NCBI RefSeq assembly: GCF_030580675.1
Contig: NZ_JAUQUB010000001.1
Span: forward strand, 806,001-870,000
Length of the DNA stretch: 64,000 nucleotides
Direction of reading: 5' to 3'
From: Antiquaquibacter soli
Lineage (GTDB): Bacteria; Actinomycetota; Actinomycetes; Actinomycetales; Microbacteriaceae
Position numbers and translations under genes: made by a program. This document shows positions 33,346 through 41,567 of this stretch, piece by piece (within the stretch, counting starts at the first letter, position 1; the number at the start of each line of letters is the position of its first letter). The notes below the pieces were generated by a model. It saw only the letters and a program-made list of their open reading frames with translations, had not been told where the DNA came from and searched no databases.

Positions 33346-34224
33346 ATGACATCGACAGCCATCGTGGAGACCACGGACTTCAGCTACAGCTACGGCGCCT
33401 TCACGGCCGTGCAGAGCCTGAGCCTGACGGTGCGCGAGGGGGAGCTGTATGCGCTCCTCGGCACCAACGGCGCGGGAAAGACGACGACCCTCGAGACGCT
33501 CGAGGGCCACCGCCGACCGACATCGGGCTCGGTCCGGGTGCTCGGCGGCGATCCGGCCGACCGGTCGCGGATCCGTCCGCGAATGGGAGTCATGCTGCAG
33601 GAGGCGGGATTCGCCGGGGACCTCACCGTTCGCGAGACGGTCGAGCTGACGGGCGCGATCTCCGGTCGGATCGATTCCGCCGACCGCGTGCTCGACGACG
33701 TCGGGCTCGCGGCGAAGAGCGACGTCCGGGTCGGTCAGCTCTCCGGAGGGGAGAAGAGGAGGCTCGATTTCGCCTCGGCGGTCTGGGGGACCCCCGAGCT
33801 CCTCTTCCTCGACGAACCCACGACAGGGCTCGACCCGAGCGCTCGGGACGCCCTGTGGTCCGTTGTGCGGAGCCTGCGCGAAGACGGGGTCACGATCATC
33901 CTCACCACCCACTACCTCGAGGAGGCGCAGGAGAACGCCGACCGCATCGGGCTCATGCACCGCGGGGTTCTACAGCGCGAGGGAACCCTCGAGGAGCTCG
34001 TTCGCGACGAGGTCTCCCGCATCACCTTCGTGGCGCCACCGGGCCGTGAGCTGCCCGTGCCCCCGACGTCGACGGAGAACGGCGTCGTCACCATCGAGAC
34101 GAAGCACCTCCAGCGCGATCTCACCGCGCTCCTGTCCTGGGCGGATCGCGAGAGCATCCGCCTCGACCGCCTCGCCGCCACCAATTCCTCGCTGGCTGAC
34201 GTCTTCCGCAGCCTCGCCGACTAG
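33346..34224 (+). CDS. ABC exporter ATPase subunit
   Basis: 292 residues from the ATG at 33346. GTNGAGKTTTLETLEG is the Walker A, QLSGGEKRRLDFASA the signature, LLFLDEPTTGLDP the Walker B and TTHYLEEA the switch. A carboxy-terminal domain of about 80 residues follows, as in DrrA-like drug or lipid exporters. CACGCT 6 nt upstream may be a weak -10. It is followed 14 nt later by its permease and is divergent from the sensor pair, which probably induces it. Confidence 0.9.
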   Translation: MTSTAIVETTDFSYSYGAFTAVQSLSLTVREGELYALLGTNGAGKTTTLETLEGHRRPTSGSVRVLGGDPADRSRIRPRMGVMLQEAGFAGDLTVRETVELTGAISGRIDSADRVLDDVGLAAKSDVRVGQLSGGEKRRLDFASAVWGTPELLFLDEPTTGLDPSARDALWSVVRSLREDGVTIILTTHYLEEAQENADRIGLMHRGVLQREGTLEELVRDEVSRITFVAPPGRELPVPPTSTENGVVTIETKHLQRDLTALLSWADRESIRLDRLAATNSSLADVFRSLAD

Positions 34225-34238
34225 ACCGGAGACCTTCC

Positions 34239-34952
34239 ATGTTCGCTATCGCCCGTTCCGAACTGCGGATGCTCGTCCGCAACCGCCTCGTCGCCGCGTG
34301 CGCCGTGCTCCTGCCCCTCGGCCTCGCCGCGGTGTTCCTGTTCCAGGGACTCGGCTCGAGCGGTGTCTTCGCCGCCGTCCTGCAGATCACCGTTATCGTC
34401 GGCATGGGCGTCTACGTCACGGCCACGACGACGCTCGCAGCCCGGCGCCAGACGCTCTTCCTCAAGCGGCTGCGCTCCGGTGCCGCGAGCGATGCCACCA
34501 TCATCGGCGGGCTCGTCGCGCCCATCGTCGTCGTCAACATCGTCCAGGTGTTCGTCGTGCTCGGCGCGCTCGCCGCCGTGACCTCCTGGCCCGTGAACCC
34601 GTGGCTCGTGGTCATCGCGGTTCTCGTGATCGAGGCGCTCCTCGCCGCGCTGGCGATCGCCACCGCCGGGGTGACCAATTCGCCCGAGCACGCCCAGGTG
34701 ACGACGCTCCCCGTGTTCTTCGCCGTGATCGGCATCTCGGTCTGGACGATGTTCAGCGGTCCGGATGCCCCGGCTCCTGTCGAGTGGGGCCAACGGCTCC
34801 TCCCGGGCGGCGCGACGACGGAGCTCGTCGTTCTGGGGTGGACGGGAGGCGATCTCTCGGCCGTGCCCCTGCTCGTCGGCATCTCGGTCGCCTGGGTGGT
34901 CGTCGCCGTGCTCGTCGCGCGGTCCATGTTCCGCTGGGAGCCCCGCGCCTAG
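34239..34952 (+). CDS. ABC exporter permease subunit
   Basis: 237 residues with six membrane helices, an ABC-2-type permease. The start MFAIARSELRMLVRNRLVAACAVLLPLGLA is typical of DrrB-like proteins, with a basic cytosolic lead before helix 1. It has no large extracellular domain. With the upstream ATPase it should form an exporter for a hydrophobic compound or peptide. The substrate is unknown. TTCC rather than a classic purine ribosome site precedes the ATG, so coupling to the upstream gene is likely. Confidence 0.85.
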   Translation: MFAIARSELRMLVRNRLVAACAVLLPLGLAAVFLFQGLGSSGVFAAVLQITVIVGMGVYVTATTTLAARRQTLFLKRLRSGAASDATIIGGLVAPIVVVNIVQVFVVLGALAAVTSWPVNPWLVVIAVLVIEALLAALAIATAGVTNSPEHAQVTTLPVFFAVIGISVWTMFSGPDAPAPVEWGQRLLPGGATTELVVLGWTGGDLSAVPLLVGISVAWVVVAVLVARSMFRWEPRA

Positions 34953-34969
34953 TCCCGTCGCCGGGCACG

Positions 34970-34975
34970 TAGAGT
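34970..34975 (+). promoter_or_regulatory. -10 box for the HEAT-repeat gene (leaderless type)
   Basis: TAGAGT ends 9 nt before the ATG at 34985. Confidence 0.4.
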
Positions 34976-34984
34976 GGCATCGTC

Positions 34985-35512
34985 ATGAGCGATGCCACTC
35001 CGTCCGATCTGTCAGCGCCCCCGTCGGCCCGACTCGCTGAGGCCGTCTCGGTCTGGGGCGAACGCGGAGTCGTCGACCGAGCCATCGCCCTCATCGGAGG
35101 GTTGAGCGCGGGCGACGACTTCCTGCTGTTCGTTGGCGGCACGCACGCGAAGGGTGTCCTCGAGGGAGCGCCCGTGCTCTACTGGCCGGAGGTGTGGGGC
35201 ATGCGCGCCCTGCTCACCGTGTGGGACGACTCCGCGGTCGACGCGGTGGCGTCCGGGCTCCAGAACCGCGCGTGGCGGGTCCGCGAGATGGCGGCACGAG
35301 TGGTCGCCGCCCGGTCGCTGCCGCTTGCCGCAGCGCTCGCCGAACTCCTCACGGACGACGTGCCCCGGGTGCGCGCCGCAGCGGCGAGGGCGCTCGGCGC
35401 CGTCGGGTCCGCGGCGGAGGCGGAGGGCATCCGGAACCTGCTGCGCGATAAGGACATCGACGTGCGTCGCGCCGCCCAGCAGGGGCTCGAGGCGCTCAGC
35501 AGTCGCAGCTGA
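34985..35512 (+). CDS. HEAT-repeat protein
   Basis: 175 residues, cytosolic, mostly helical. Residues 85-170 hold about three HEAT/PBS-lyase-type repeats: NRAWRVREMAARVVAARSL, DVPRVRAAAARALGAVG and DIDVRRAAQQGLEAL. Such repeats bind proteins. The amino half (LFVGGTHAKGVLEGAPVLYWPEVWGMRALL) is less familiar. The last 17 nt overlap the convergent rhodanese gene. No specific partner can be named. Confidence 0.75.
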   Translation: MSDATPSDLSAPPSARLAEAVSVWGERGVVDRAIALIGGLSAGDDFLLFVGGTHAKGVLEGAPVLYWPEVWGMRALLTVWDDSAVDAVASGLQNRAWRVREMAARVVAARSLPLAAALAELLTDDVPRVRAAAARALGAVGSAAEAEGIRNLLRDKDIDVRRAAQQGLEALSSRS

Positions 35513-35927
35513 TCGCGTTCACGGGTGACGTGAGGGCGTCGACGTCGCGGTGCAGGTGGCCCTCGTCGGTCAGCACGGGGAGTCCCTCTCGAGCCCAGTA
35601 CTCGAACCCGCCGATCATCTCCTTGACGGAGTAGCCGAGCTTCGCGAACTGGATGGCGGCCTTGGTCGCGCCGTTGCATGCGGGGCCCCAGCAGTACACG
35701 ACCACGGGCATGTCGGCGGGGATCTCGGTGGCGGCCCGCTCGGCGATCTGGGCGGTAGGCAGGTGGATTGCCCCCTCCGCGCGACCTTGCGCCCACGCCG
35801 CATCCCCGCGCGAGTCGACGAGCACGAAGCTCTCGCCGGCGAGCTGTGCGCTGCGCACGTCCGACGGGTCCGTCTCGAAGGCGAGCTTCGCTTCGAAGTG
35901 GGCGAGGATGGCGGCGGTGTCGGTCAT
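35496..35927 (-). CDS. Rhodanese-like sulfurtransferase domain protein
   Basis: 143 residues, a single rhodanese fold. SFVLVDSRGDAAWAQGRAEGAIHLP is the conserved entry region, and the catalytic cysteine is in VVYCWGPACNGATKAA, with a loop length typical of single-domain sulfurtransferases. FAKLGYSVKEMIGGFEYWAREG closes the fold. Two more cysteines end the protein (SCDC). It moves sulfane sulfur between thiols; the physiological acceptor is unknown. The ATG at 35927 has TAGGGT 6 nt upstream. Confidence 0.88.
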   Translation of the reverse strand: MTDTAAILAHFEAKLAFETDPSDVRSAQLAGESFVLVDSRGDAAWAQGRAEGAIHLPTAQIAERAATEIPADMPVVVYCWGPACNGATKAAIQFAKLGYSVKEMIGGFEYWAREGLPVLTDEGHLHRDVDALTSPVNAISCDC

Positions 35928-35933
35928 GGCTCG

Positions 35934-35939
35934 ACCCTA
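35934..35939 (-). promoter_or_regulatory. -10 box for the rhodanese gene (leaderless type)
   Basis: TAGGGT on the minus strand, 6 nt before the ATG at 35927. Confidence 0.5.
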
Positions 35940-36023
35940 GCCCTCGGAATCCGCAGCCTGGAGAAGCGGACCGGATGTTGGCAGCAGCTTGCCGCCGCCT
36001 GGCCGGATCTCGAGGTGCCCCGG

Positions 36024-36755
36024 CTAGTCGTCGAGGTTCTGGTCGAAGTCCTTGGGCTGGAGCGCGAGCTCTTCGGCCTCGGCGTCGGTGACGGGCGCCG
36101 TGGCCGCGGTCTTCTTCGCCTTCCGCACCGACTGGATGTAGTGGATGACCGTCGGCACGACGGCGATCAGCACGGCGCCGATGAGGATGATGTCGATGTA
36201 CTCGCGCACGAAGTCGCCGAGCACCGGCACATAGCCGAGGAGGTATCCCGCGAACGTGAGCCCCGCGCCCCAGATCAGGGCGCCGATGAGGTTGTAGAGC
36301 GAGTACTTTCGGTAGTCCATGTGGCCGACGCCGGCAGCGACGGGGGCGAAGGTGCGCACGATGGGGACGAAGCGGGCGAGGATGACGGCGAGTCCGCCGA
36401 ACCGCGCGAAGAAGGCGTTGGTGCGCTTGACGTTCTCGATCGAGAACAGGCCGGTTTCCTTCCGCTCGAAGATGCGAGGACCGGCCTTGTGGCCGATGAG
36501 GTATCCGACTTCGCCGCCGAGGAAGGCGGCGAGCGAGATGAAGAGGCACACCCACCAGATGTCGAATCCGATGCCGGGGTAGAAGGTGAGCAGACCCGTG
36601 ATGATGAGGAGGGTATCGCCGGGGAGGAGGAATCCGACGAGCAGTCCCGTCTCGGCGAAGACGATGAAGCACACGACGAGGAGCGCCCAGGGGCCGGCGC
36701 CCTGGATGATGCCCTCGGGGTCGAGGAAGGGGATGAGGGCGGTGGGAAGAACCAC
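36024..36755 (-). CDS. DedA-family membrane protein
   Basis: 243 residues, about five membrane helices. FAETGLLVGFLLPGDTLLIITG, FLGGEVGYLIGHKAGPRIF and RFVPIVRTFAPVAAGVGHMDYRKY are the DedA hallmarks, including the acidic residue and the arginine pair thought to drive transport. The family includes lipid flippases for undecaprenyl phosphate and phosphatidylethanolamine. Which lipid is handled here is not visible. The GTG at 36755 follows a TGGAG ribosome site. Upstream in-frame codons to 36866 are likely untranslated. Confidence 0.9.
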   Translation of the reverse strand: MVLPTALIPFLDPEGIIQGAGPWALLVVCFIVFAETGLLVGFLLPGDTLLIITGLLTFYPGIGFDIWWVCLFISLAAFLGGEVGYLIGHKAGPRIFERKETGLFSIENVKRTNAFFARFGGLAVILARFVPIVRTFAPVAAGVGHMDYRKYSLYNLIGALIWGAGLTFAGYLLGYVPVLGDFVREYIDIILIGAVLIAVVPTVIHYIQSVRKAKKTAATAPVTDAEAEELALQPKDFDQNLDD

Positions 36756-36873
36756 GGGATGAACTCCAGTCGTCGGTTGCCGTTCGGTCAATCGGCGGCA
36801 TTTGCTTCCTGACAGGCTACCGGCTGCGGCGACGGGGGAGGCTGGGGGTAACCCCCGAGTGTTCACCGTCGCA

Positions 36874-36901
36874 TTGACAGCCTTTCCGCAGTAGTTATAC
36901 T
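36874..36901 (+). promoter_or_regulatory. Near-consensus sigma-A promoter of the sugar importer operon
   Basis: TTGACA (36874-36879), a 16-nt spacer and TATACT (36896-36901) form the best housekeeping promoter in the window. Direct repeats TAAGT at 36901-36905 and 36913-36917 lie at the likely transcription start and may be an operator, perhaps for the ROK regulator encoded at the end of the operon. The 5' leader would be about 75 nt. Confidence 0.75.
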
Positions 36902-36983
36902 AAGTCCTGAAATAAGTACCGACGGCCGATCACGGTCGCTGCACCCCCCGCATTCACTGGAGAATGAGAGACAAGGAATCTCA

Positions 36984-38216
36984 ATGAAGAGAACAGTCCG
37001 CACCGCTGCCGCCCTCCTCGGCGCCGCCGCCATCGCGCTCGGCACCACGGCGTGCCAGGCTCCCGCGGCCGAGGAGGCCGACGGACCGCTCACCGTCTGG
37101 ATCATGGGCGACTCCGGCACCAACTTCGAGACGCTCGTCGCCGACAGCGGAATCGACGTCGACGTCGTCGCGGTCCCGTGGGACGCCATTGACGAGAAGC
37201 TCACGACCGCGGTTGCCTCGGGATCCGGCCCGGACATCCTGCAGATCGGCCTCTCCAAGCTGCGCACCTTCGCCGACGCGGGCGCCCTCCTCGCTCTCGA
37301 CGACCTTCTCGCCGACTACCCGGGACTCGCCCCGGAGAACTACCCCGAGGGCGTCGCCGGCCTCTCCACCGCGGTCGGCGGCGAGATCGTCAGCGTCCCG
37401 TGGGTCTCCGACACCCGCGTGCTCTTCACCCGCACCGACATCCTCGCCGAGGCGGGCTTCGACGCCCCGCCGTCGACGTGGGACGAGGTGCGCGAGTACG
37501 CCAAGGTGCTCGCCGCTCGCGGCAACGGAAACTACGGCTACTACATCCCGCAGTGGGACGCGCCGCTGCCCATCCAGATGACGTGGAGCGAGGGCGGCGA
37601 GGTCATCGACGCCGACGGCAACGTCGACTTCGACACCCCCGAGTTCGAGAAGGCGGTCGACATCTACACCGGCCTCTACTCGGACGGCAGCGTCCCCACC
37701 AACAGCGACTTCGACCAGACCCAGGGCTTCATCTCGGGAATCGCGCCCATGCTCGTGAGCGGTCCGTACCTGGGCAAGGGGATCGCGGATGCCGCGCCCG
37801 AGCTCGACGGAAAGTGGCAGGCGAGCCCGTTCCCCGCTGGCGACGGCGGATCGATCGCGCTCTTCGCGGGATCGAACCTCGGCGTGTGGCACAACTCCGA
37901 CCAGGTCGAGACGTCCCTCGAGCTGCTCGAGTACCTCGCCCAGCCGGAGACCCAGCTGAAGTGGTTCGAGCTCACCGGTGAGCTGCCGACGGTCAACGCC
38001 GCGCTCGAGGACTCCGAGCTCAACTCCGACCCGAACGTGCAGGTCTACACCCAGCAGCTCGCGACGGCCAAGGTGCTGCCGCTCGTGTCCAATTGGGACG
38101 GCGCTGTCGGCACGGAGCTGCTCAACGCGCTCAACTCGATCGTGCTCCAGGGAGCCGACCGCCAGTCCGCGCTCGACGCGCTGTTCTCGGCGACCGAGGG
38201 CCTGAGCATCAACTAG
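36984..38216 (+). CDS. Carbohydrate ABC transporter substrate-binding lipoprotein
   Basis: 410 residues. A signal peptide (about 1-23) ends in the lipobox GTTAC, so the mature protein is a lipoprotein anchored outside the membrane at Cys24. PLTVWIMGDSG, PWDAIDEKLTTAVASGSGPDILQIG and LFTRTDILAEAGFDAPPSTWDEV are typical of family 1 sugar-binding proteins. Two permease genes and a glycosidase follow. No ATPase gene is present, so a shared MsiK-type ATPase encoded elsewhere is likely. The sugar is probably a short beta-glucan or similar oligosaccharide, judged only from the GH5 gene. Confidence 0.9.
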   Translation: MKRTVRTAAALLGAAAIALGTTACQAPAAEEADGPLTVWIMGDSGTNFETLVADSGIDVDVVAVPWDAIDEKLTTAVASGSGPDILQIGLSKLRTFADAGALLALDDLLADYPGLAPENYPEGVAGLSTAVGGEIVSVPWVSDTRVLFTRTDILAEAGFDAPPSTWDEVREYAKVLAARGNGNYGYYIPQWDAPLPIQMTWSEGGEVIDADGNVDFDTPEFEKAVDIYTGLYSDGSVPTNSDFDQTQGFISGIAPMLVSGPYLGKGIADAAPELDGKWQASPFPAGDGGSIALFAGSNLGVWHNSDQVETSLELLEYLAQPETQLKWFELTGELPTVNAALEDSELNSDPNVQVYTQQLATAKVLPLVSNWDGAVGTELLNALNSIVLQGADRQSALDALFSATEGLSIN

Positions 38217-38221
38217 GCCGA

Positions 38222-38257
38222 GTGCCGGGCCGCTGCGCACGTCGTGCGGCCCGGCAC
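38222..38257 (+). promoter_or_regulatory. 12-bp intercistronic hairpin after the binding-protein gene
   Basis: GTGCCGGGCCGC (38222-38233) pairs perfectly with GCGGCCCGGCAC (38246-38257) over a 12-nt loop. It lies 5 nt after the binding-protein stop and 39 nt before the permease start. Such structures commonly protect or partly terminate the message so that the binding protein is made in excess. Confidence 0.7.
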
Positions 38258-38296
38258 CCGCATCCATCGTCCCCGCACTCGACCAGGAAGGCTCCG

Positions 38297-39175
38297 ATGC
38301 GCAACCGGCTCGTGCCCTACCTGTTCGTGTCGCCCGCGATGATCCTGCTGCTCGCGTTCGGCATCCTGCCGATCGGCGTCGCGGCCGTCATCAGTACGAC
38401 CAACATGAACATCTCGGCGTTCGCCAGCTGGAGCAACGTCGACTTCGTCGGCCTCGACAACTACGCGACGCTCTTCGCCGACAAGGACTTCTGGCAGGCG
38501 CTCGGCAACACCGGCTTCTTCGCCGTGATCGGCGTGCCTTCGATCGTGGTCGTCTCGCTCGTCGTCGCGCTGCTGCTCAACCGCGGCCAGGGACGCTTCT
38601 TCCGAGCCCTGCGCAGCTTCTACTTCATCCCCGCCATCACGGCGATCGTCGCGGTCGCGCTCGTGTGGGGTTACCTGTACAACACCCAGTTCGGCCTCTT
38701 CAACTACCTGCTGTCGCTCGTCGGCGTCGAGCCGGTGCAGTGGCTCTCGGACCCGTGGCTGTCGAAGTTCTCGGTCGCGCTCGTCGCGATCTGGCGTGGA
38801 ACGGGCCTCAACATCATCATCTTCCTCGCCGCCCTCCAGGGGGTGCCGAAGGAGTACCTCGAGGCAGCGTCGCTCGACGGGGCGGGCGGGCTGCGCCAGA
38901 CCTGGTCGATCACGATCCCGCTGCTGCGCTTCGCGATCTTCTTCGTGAGCGTGACGACGACCATCTCGTGGCTGCAGTTCTTCGACGAACCGTTCGTGCT
39001 CACCGACGGCGGGCCGCTCGGGGCTACCACGTCGGCGTCGATCTTCCTCTACAAGGAAGGCTTCCGGCTCAACCAGTTCGGCTACGCGAGTGCGGGGTCG
39101 ATCGTGCTCTTCGCGATCATCGCGATCATCACGATCGTGCAGCTTCGACTGAGGAGGGCCGACGATGAGTACTAG
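38297..39175 (+). CDS. Carbohydrate ABC transporter permease (MalF-type)
   Basis: 292 residues, six membrane helices. PYLFVSPAMILLLAFGILPI is the usual first helix, and EYLEAASLDGAGGLRQTWSITIPLLR is the EAA loop that docks the ATPase. The ATG at 38297 has a GGAAGG ribosome site. The longer frame lies within the binding-protein gene and was rejected. It overlaps the second permease by 11 nt. Confidence 0.9.
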   Translation: MRNRLVPYLFVSPAMILLLAFGILPIGVAAVISTTNMNISAFASWSNVDFVGLDNYATLFADKDFWQALGNTGFFAVIGVPSIVVVSLVVALLLNRGQGRFFRALRSFYFIPAITAIVAVALVWGYLYNTQFGLFNYLLSLVGVEPVQWLSDPWLSKFSVALVAIWRGTGLNIIIFLAALQGVPKEYLEAASLDGAGGLRQTWSITIPLLRFAIFFVSVTTTISWLQFFDEPFVLTDGGPLGATTSASIFLYKEGFRLNQFGYASAGSIVLFAIIAIITIVQLRLRRADDEY

Positions 39176-40001
39176 CACCGCCCGGGCCCGCTCGCGGGCA
39201 CTGACCGCGACGATCGGTGCCGCCCTCGGGGTGGGCGCCCTCATCACGGCGTTCCCGTTCTTCTGGATGCTCCTGACCTCGGTCAAACCGCAGCGCGAGT
39301 CGATCGACTTCCCGCCGAGCATCCTGCCGCAGGAGCCCACGTTCGAGTGGTACGTGCGGCTCTTCACCGAGCTCGACTTCGCGCGCTACCTCGGCAACAC
39401 CGTCATCGTGGTGCTGTTCGGATTCGTCGGCCTGCTGCTCATGGCGATGGCGGGGTACGCGTTTGCAAAATTCGACTTCCGCGGTCGGCGCTGGATGTTC
39501 TTCCTCGTGCTCGCGACGATGATGATCCCGGTGCAGGTCACGATGATCCCGACCTACCTCATCCTCAACGGCATGAAGCTCACCAACACCCTCCTCGGCA
39601 TCGCCTTGCCGACCCTGGTGACCGGCTTCAGCATCTTCCTGTTCCGGCAGTTCATGTCGACGATCCCCACCGAGATGCTCGAGGCGGCCCGCATCGACGG
39701 CGCGGGGGAGTTCCGCATCTTCTTCCGCATCGTCCTCCCGATGTCTGGGCCGATCCTCGCCGTGCAGGTGGTGCTCACCTTTATCGGCGGGTGGAACAGC
39801 TTCCTCTGGCCGCTCATCATCGCGAGCGATCAGAAGCTCTACACGCTCTCCGTGGGGCTTGCGCTGCTCAACCAGCAGCTCGCCGTGAACCCGTCGCTGC
39901 AGATGGCCGCGGCCTCCGTCATGGTCGTGCCGATCCTCGTCGTGTTCGTGGTCTTCCAGCGTTACGTCATCCAGGGCTTCGCCCTCTCCGGTCTGAAATG
40001 A
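39165..40001 (+). CDS. Carbohydrate ABC transporter permease (MalG-type)
   Basis: 278 residues, six membrane helices. FPFFWMLLTSVKPQRE near the start and TEMLEAARIDGAGEFRIFFRIVLPM, the EAA loop, identify the MalG type. It pairs with the preceding permease to form the membrane channel. The end overlaps the glycosidase start by ATGA, so the importer and the enzyme are made together. Confidence 0.9.
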   Translation: MSTSTARARSRALTATIGAALGVGALITAFPFFWMLLTSVKPQRESIDFPPSILPQEPTFEWYVRLFTELDFARYLGNTVIVVLFGFVGLLLMAMAGYAFAKFDFRGRRWMFFLVLATMMIPVQVTMIPTYLILNGMKLTNTLLGIALPTLVTGFSIFLFRQFMSTIPTEMLEAARIDGAGEFRIFFRIVLPMSGPILAVQVVLTFIGGWNSFLWPLIIASDQKLYTLSVGLALLNQQLAVNPSLQMAAASVMVVPILVVFVVFQRYVIQGFALSGLK

Positions 40002-41557
40002 GTGAGTTCGTGAACCCTGTCCCGACCGTCGCCTTCGAGTCGCGCCCGGCATCCTTCGATGGCTTCGTGCGCGCCCAGGGCGCCCGGCTCGTCGACGGCT
40101 CCGGCCGCGAGCTGCTGCTGCGCGGCGTCGGGCTCGGCAACTGGCTGCTGCCCGAGGGGTACATGTGGGGCTTCGGCCCGGGTGCCGAGTCGCCGCGCGA
40201 GATCGAGGCGCTCACCCGTCGGCTGCTGGGGGAGCGGGATGCCGCGGCCTTCTGGCACGGCTTCCGTACCCACTTCGTCGCCGAGGCCGACATCGCGCTC
40301 ATCGCCGCGAGCGGATTCGATCACGTGCGCCTGCCGATCAACTCTCGGGTCATCCAGGCGGACGACGGATCGCCGATCGAGGCCGGCTACGACCTCATCG
40401 ACCGGCTCATCGAGTGGTGCCGCGAGCACCGGCTCTGGGTGCTGCTCGACCTGCACGGGGCGCCGGGCGGGCAGACCGGCACGAACATCGACGACTCGCC
40501 GAACCAGCTGCCCGAGCTCTTCCTCGAGCCCCGCTACCGCGACCTCACGCGCCGGCTGTGGCGCGATCTCGCGACCCGGTACCGCGACGAGACCGTGGTG
40601 CTCGGCTACGACCTGCTCAACGAGCCGCTCCCGAACGAGTGGCAGCACAGCCACGCGGGTGAGCTCGCGACGCTCTACCGCGAGCTCACCGCCGACATCC
40701 GGGCGATCGACCCCGACCACCTCATCGTCTACGAGGGGGCGCACTGGGCGACCAACTGGGACCTCTTCACGGAGGTGTGGGACGAGAACTCGCTCCTGCA
40801 GTTCCACAAGTACTGGTCGTCGCCCGACACCGCGAGCCTCGCGGCGTTCCTGGAGGCGCGCGAGCGCTTGGGATTGCCGATCTACATGGGCGAGGGCGGC
40901 GAGAACACCGTCGAGTGGATCTATACGGCCTTCCGGCTCTACGAGTCCCACGGCATCGGCTGGAACTTCTGGCCGTGGAAGAAGATCGCCACGCGCACGT
41001 CTCCCGCGTCGATCGTGCCGCCGGTGGGCTGGGAGCGGGTCGTTGCCTCCATTGCCGACCCCGAGGCGATCTCCCGCGAGGAGGCCCGCGAGGTCTTCGC
41101 TCGACTCCTCGACGCGATGCGCATCGAGAACTGCCGGTGGCAGCCGGAGATCGTGTCCGCGCTCCTCGGGGACGCGCCCGCCTCGATACCGGCGTGGGGC
41201 TTCGGCTTCCGGGGGGCGGGCGAGTCGTACTCGGTCGCGGGCGGCGAGCCGCTCGCGGGCATCCGGGAGACGGATGCGGCGGGCATCCGGTTCGCTCGCG
41301 AGGGCGACAACCCGCTCAACCCGTTCCAGCAGTCCGACGGCCGACCCTACCGACCGGAGGAGGAGCTCGTCGTGCGGCTCGACCGGGGGGATTGGCTCGA
41401 GTTCGAGCTCGACCGCCCCGTGCCGATGCGGGCGATGGATGCTCGGGGCGCCGAGGCGCCGGTAACGGTCGAGCCCTCCGCCCGAGGCATCCGGGTGACA
41501 GCCACCGCCCCCACCGATCTCGCGCGGCTGACTCCCGACCCGCGGACGACTTGGTAG
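39998..41557 (+). CDS. Cytoplasmic glycoside hydrolase family 5-like enzyme
   Basis: 519 residues from the ATG at 39998 (ATGA overlap). The TIM barrel (20-375) shows GNWLLPEGYMWGF, HVRLPINSRV, LLDLHGAPGGQTG, YDLLNEPLPN (acid/base Glu after Asn) and IYMGEGGENTVEW (nucleophile Glu), the GH5 retaining pattern. The carboxy part (about 390-519) looks like a beta-sandwich accessory domain. There is no signal peptide, so it acts on imported oligosaccharides. HGAPGGQTG is close to exo-beta-1,3-glucanase/glucosidase members, so beta-glucan fragments are a fair guess. The stop TAG at 41555 also forms the -10 of the next gene. Confidence 0.83.
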   Translation: MSEFVNPVPTVAFESRPASFDGFVRAQGARLVDGSGRELLLRGVGLGNWLLPEGYMWGFGPGAESPREIEALTRRLLGERDAAAFWHGFRTHFVAEADIALIAASGFDHVRLPINSRVIQADDGSPIEAGYDLIDRLIEWCREHRLWVLLDLHGAPGGQTGTNIDDSPNQLPELFLEPRYRDLTRRLWRDLATRYRDETVVLGYDLLNEPLPNEWQHSHAGELATLYRELTADIRAIDPDHLIVYEGAHWATNWDLFTEVWDENSLLQFHKYWSSPDTASLAAFLEARERLGLPIYMGEGGENTVEWIYTAFRLYESHGIGWNFWPWKKIATRTSPASIVPPVGWERVVASIADPEAISREEAREVFARLLDAMRIENCRWQPEIVSALLGDAPASIPAWGFGFRGAGESYSVAGGEPLAGIRETDAAGIRFAREGDNPLNPFQQSDGRPYRPEEELVVRLDRGDWLEFELDRPVPMRAMDARGAEAPVTVEPSARGIRVTATAPTDLARLTPDPRTTW

Positions 41558-41560
41558 GTT
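41555..41560 (+). promoter_or_regulatory. -10 box for the ROK regulator, containing the GH5 stop codon
   Basis: TAGGTT ends 7 nt before the ATG at 41568. Its first three bases are the stop codon of the glycosidase gene. Confidence 0.5.
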
Positions 41561-41567
41561 TCAGGCG

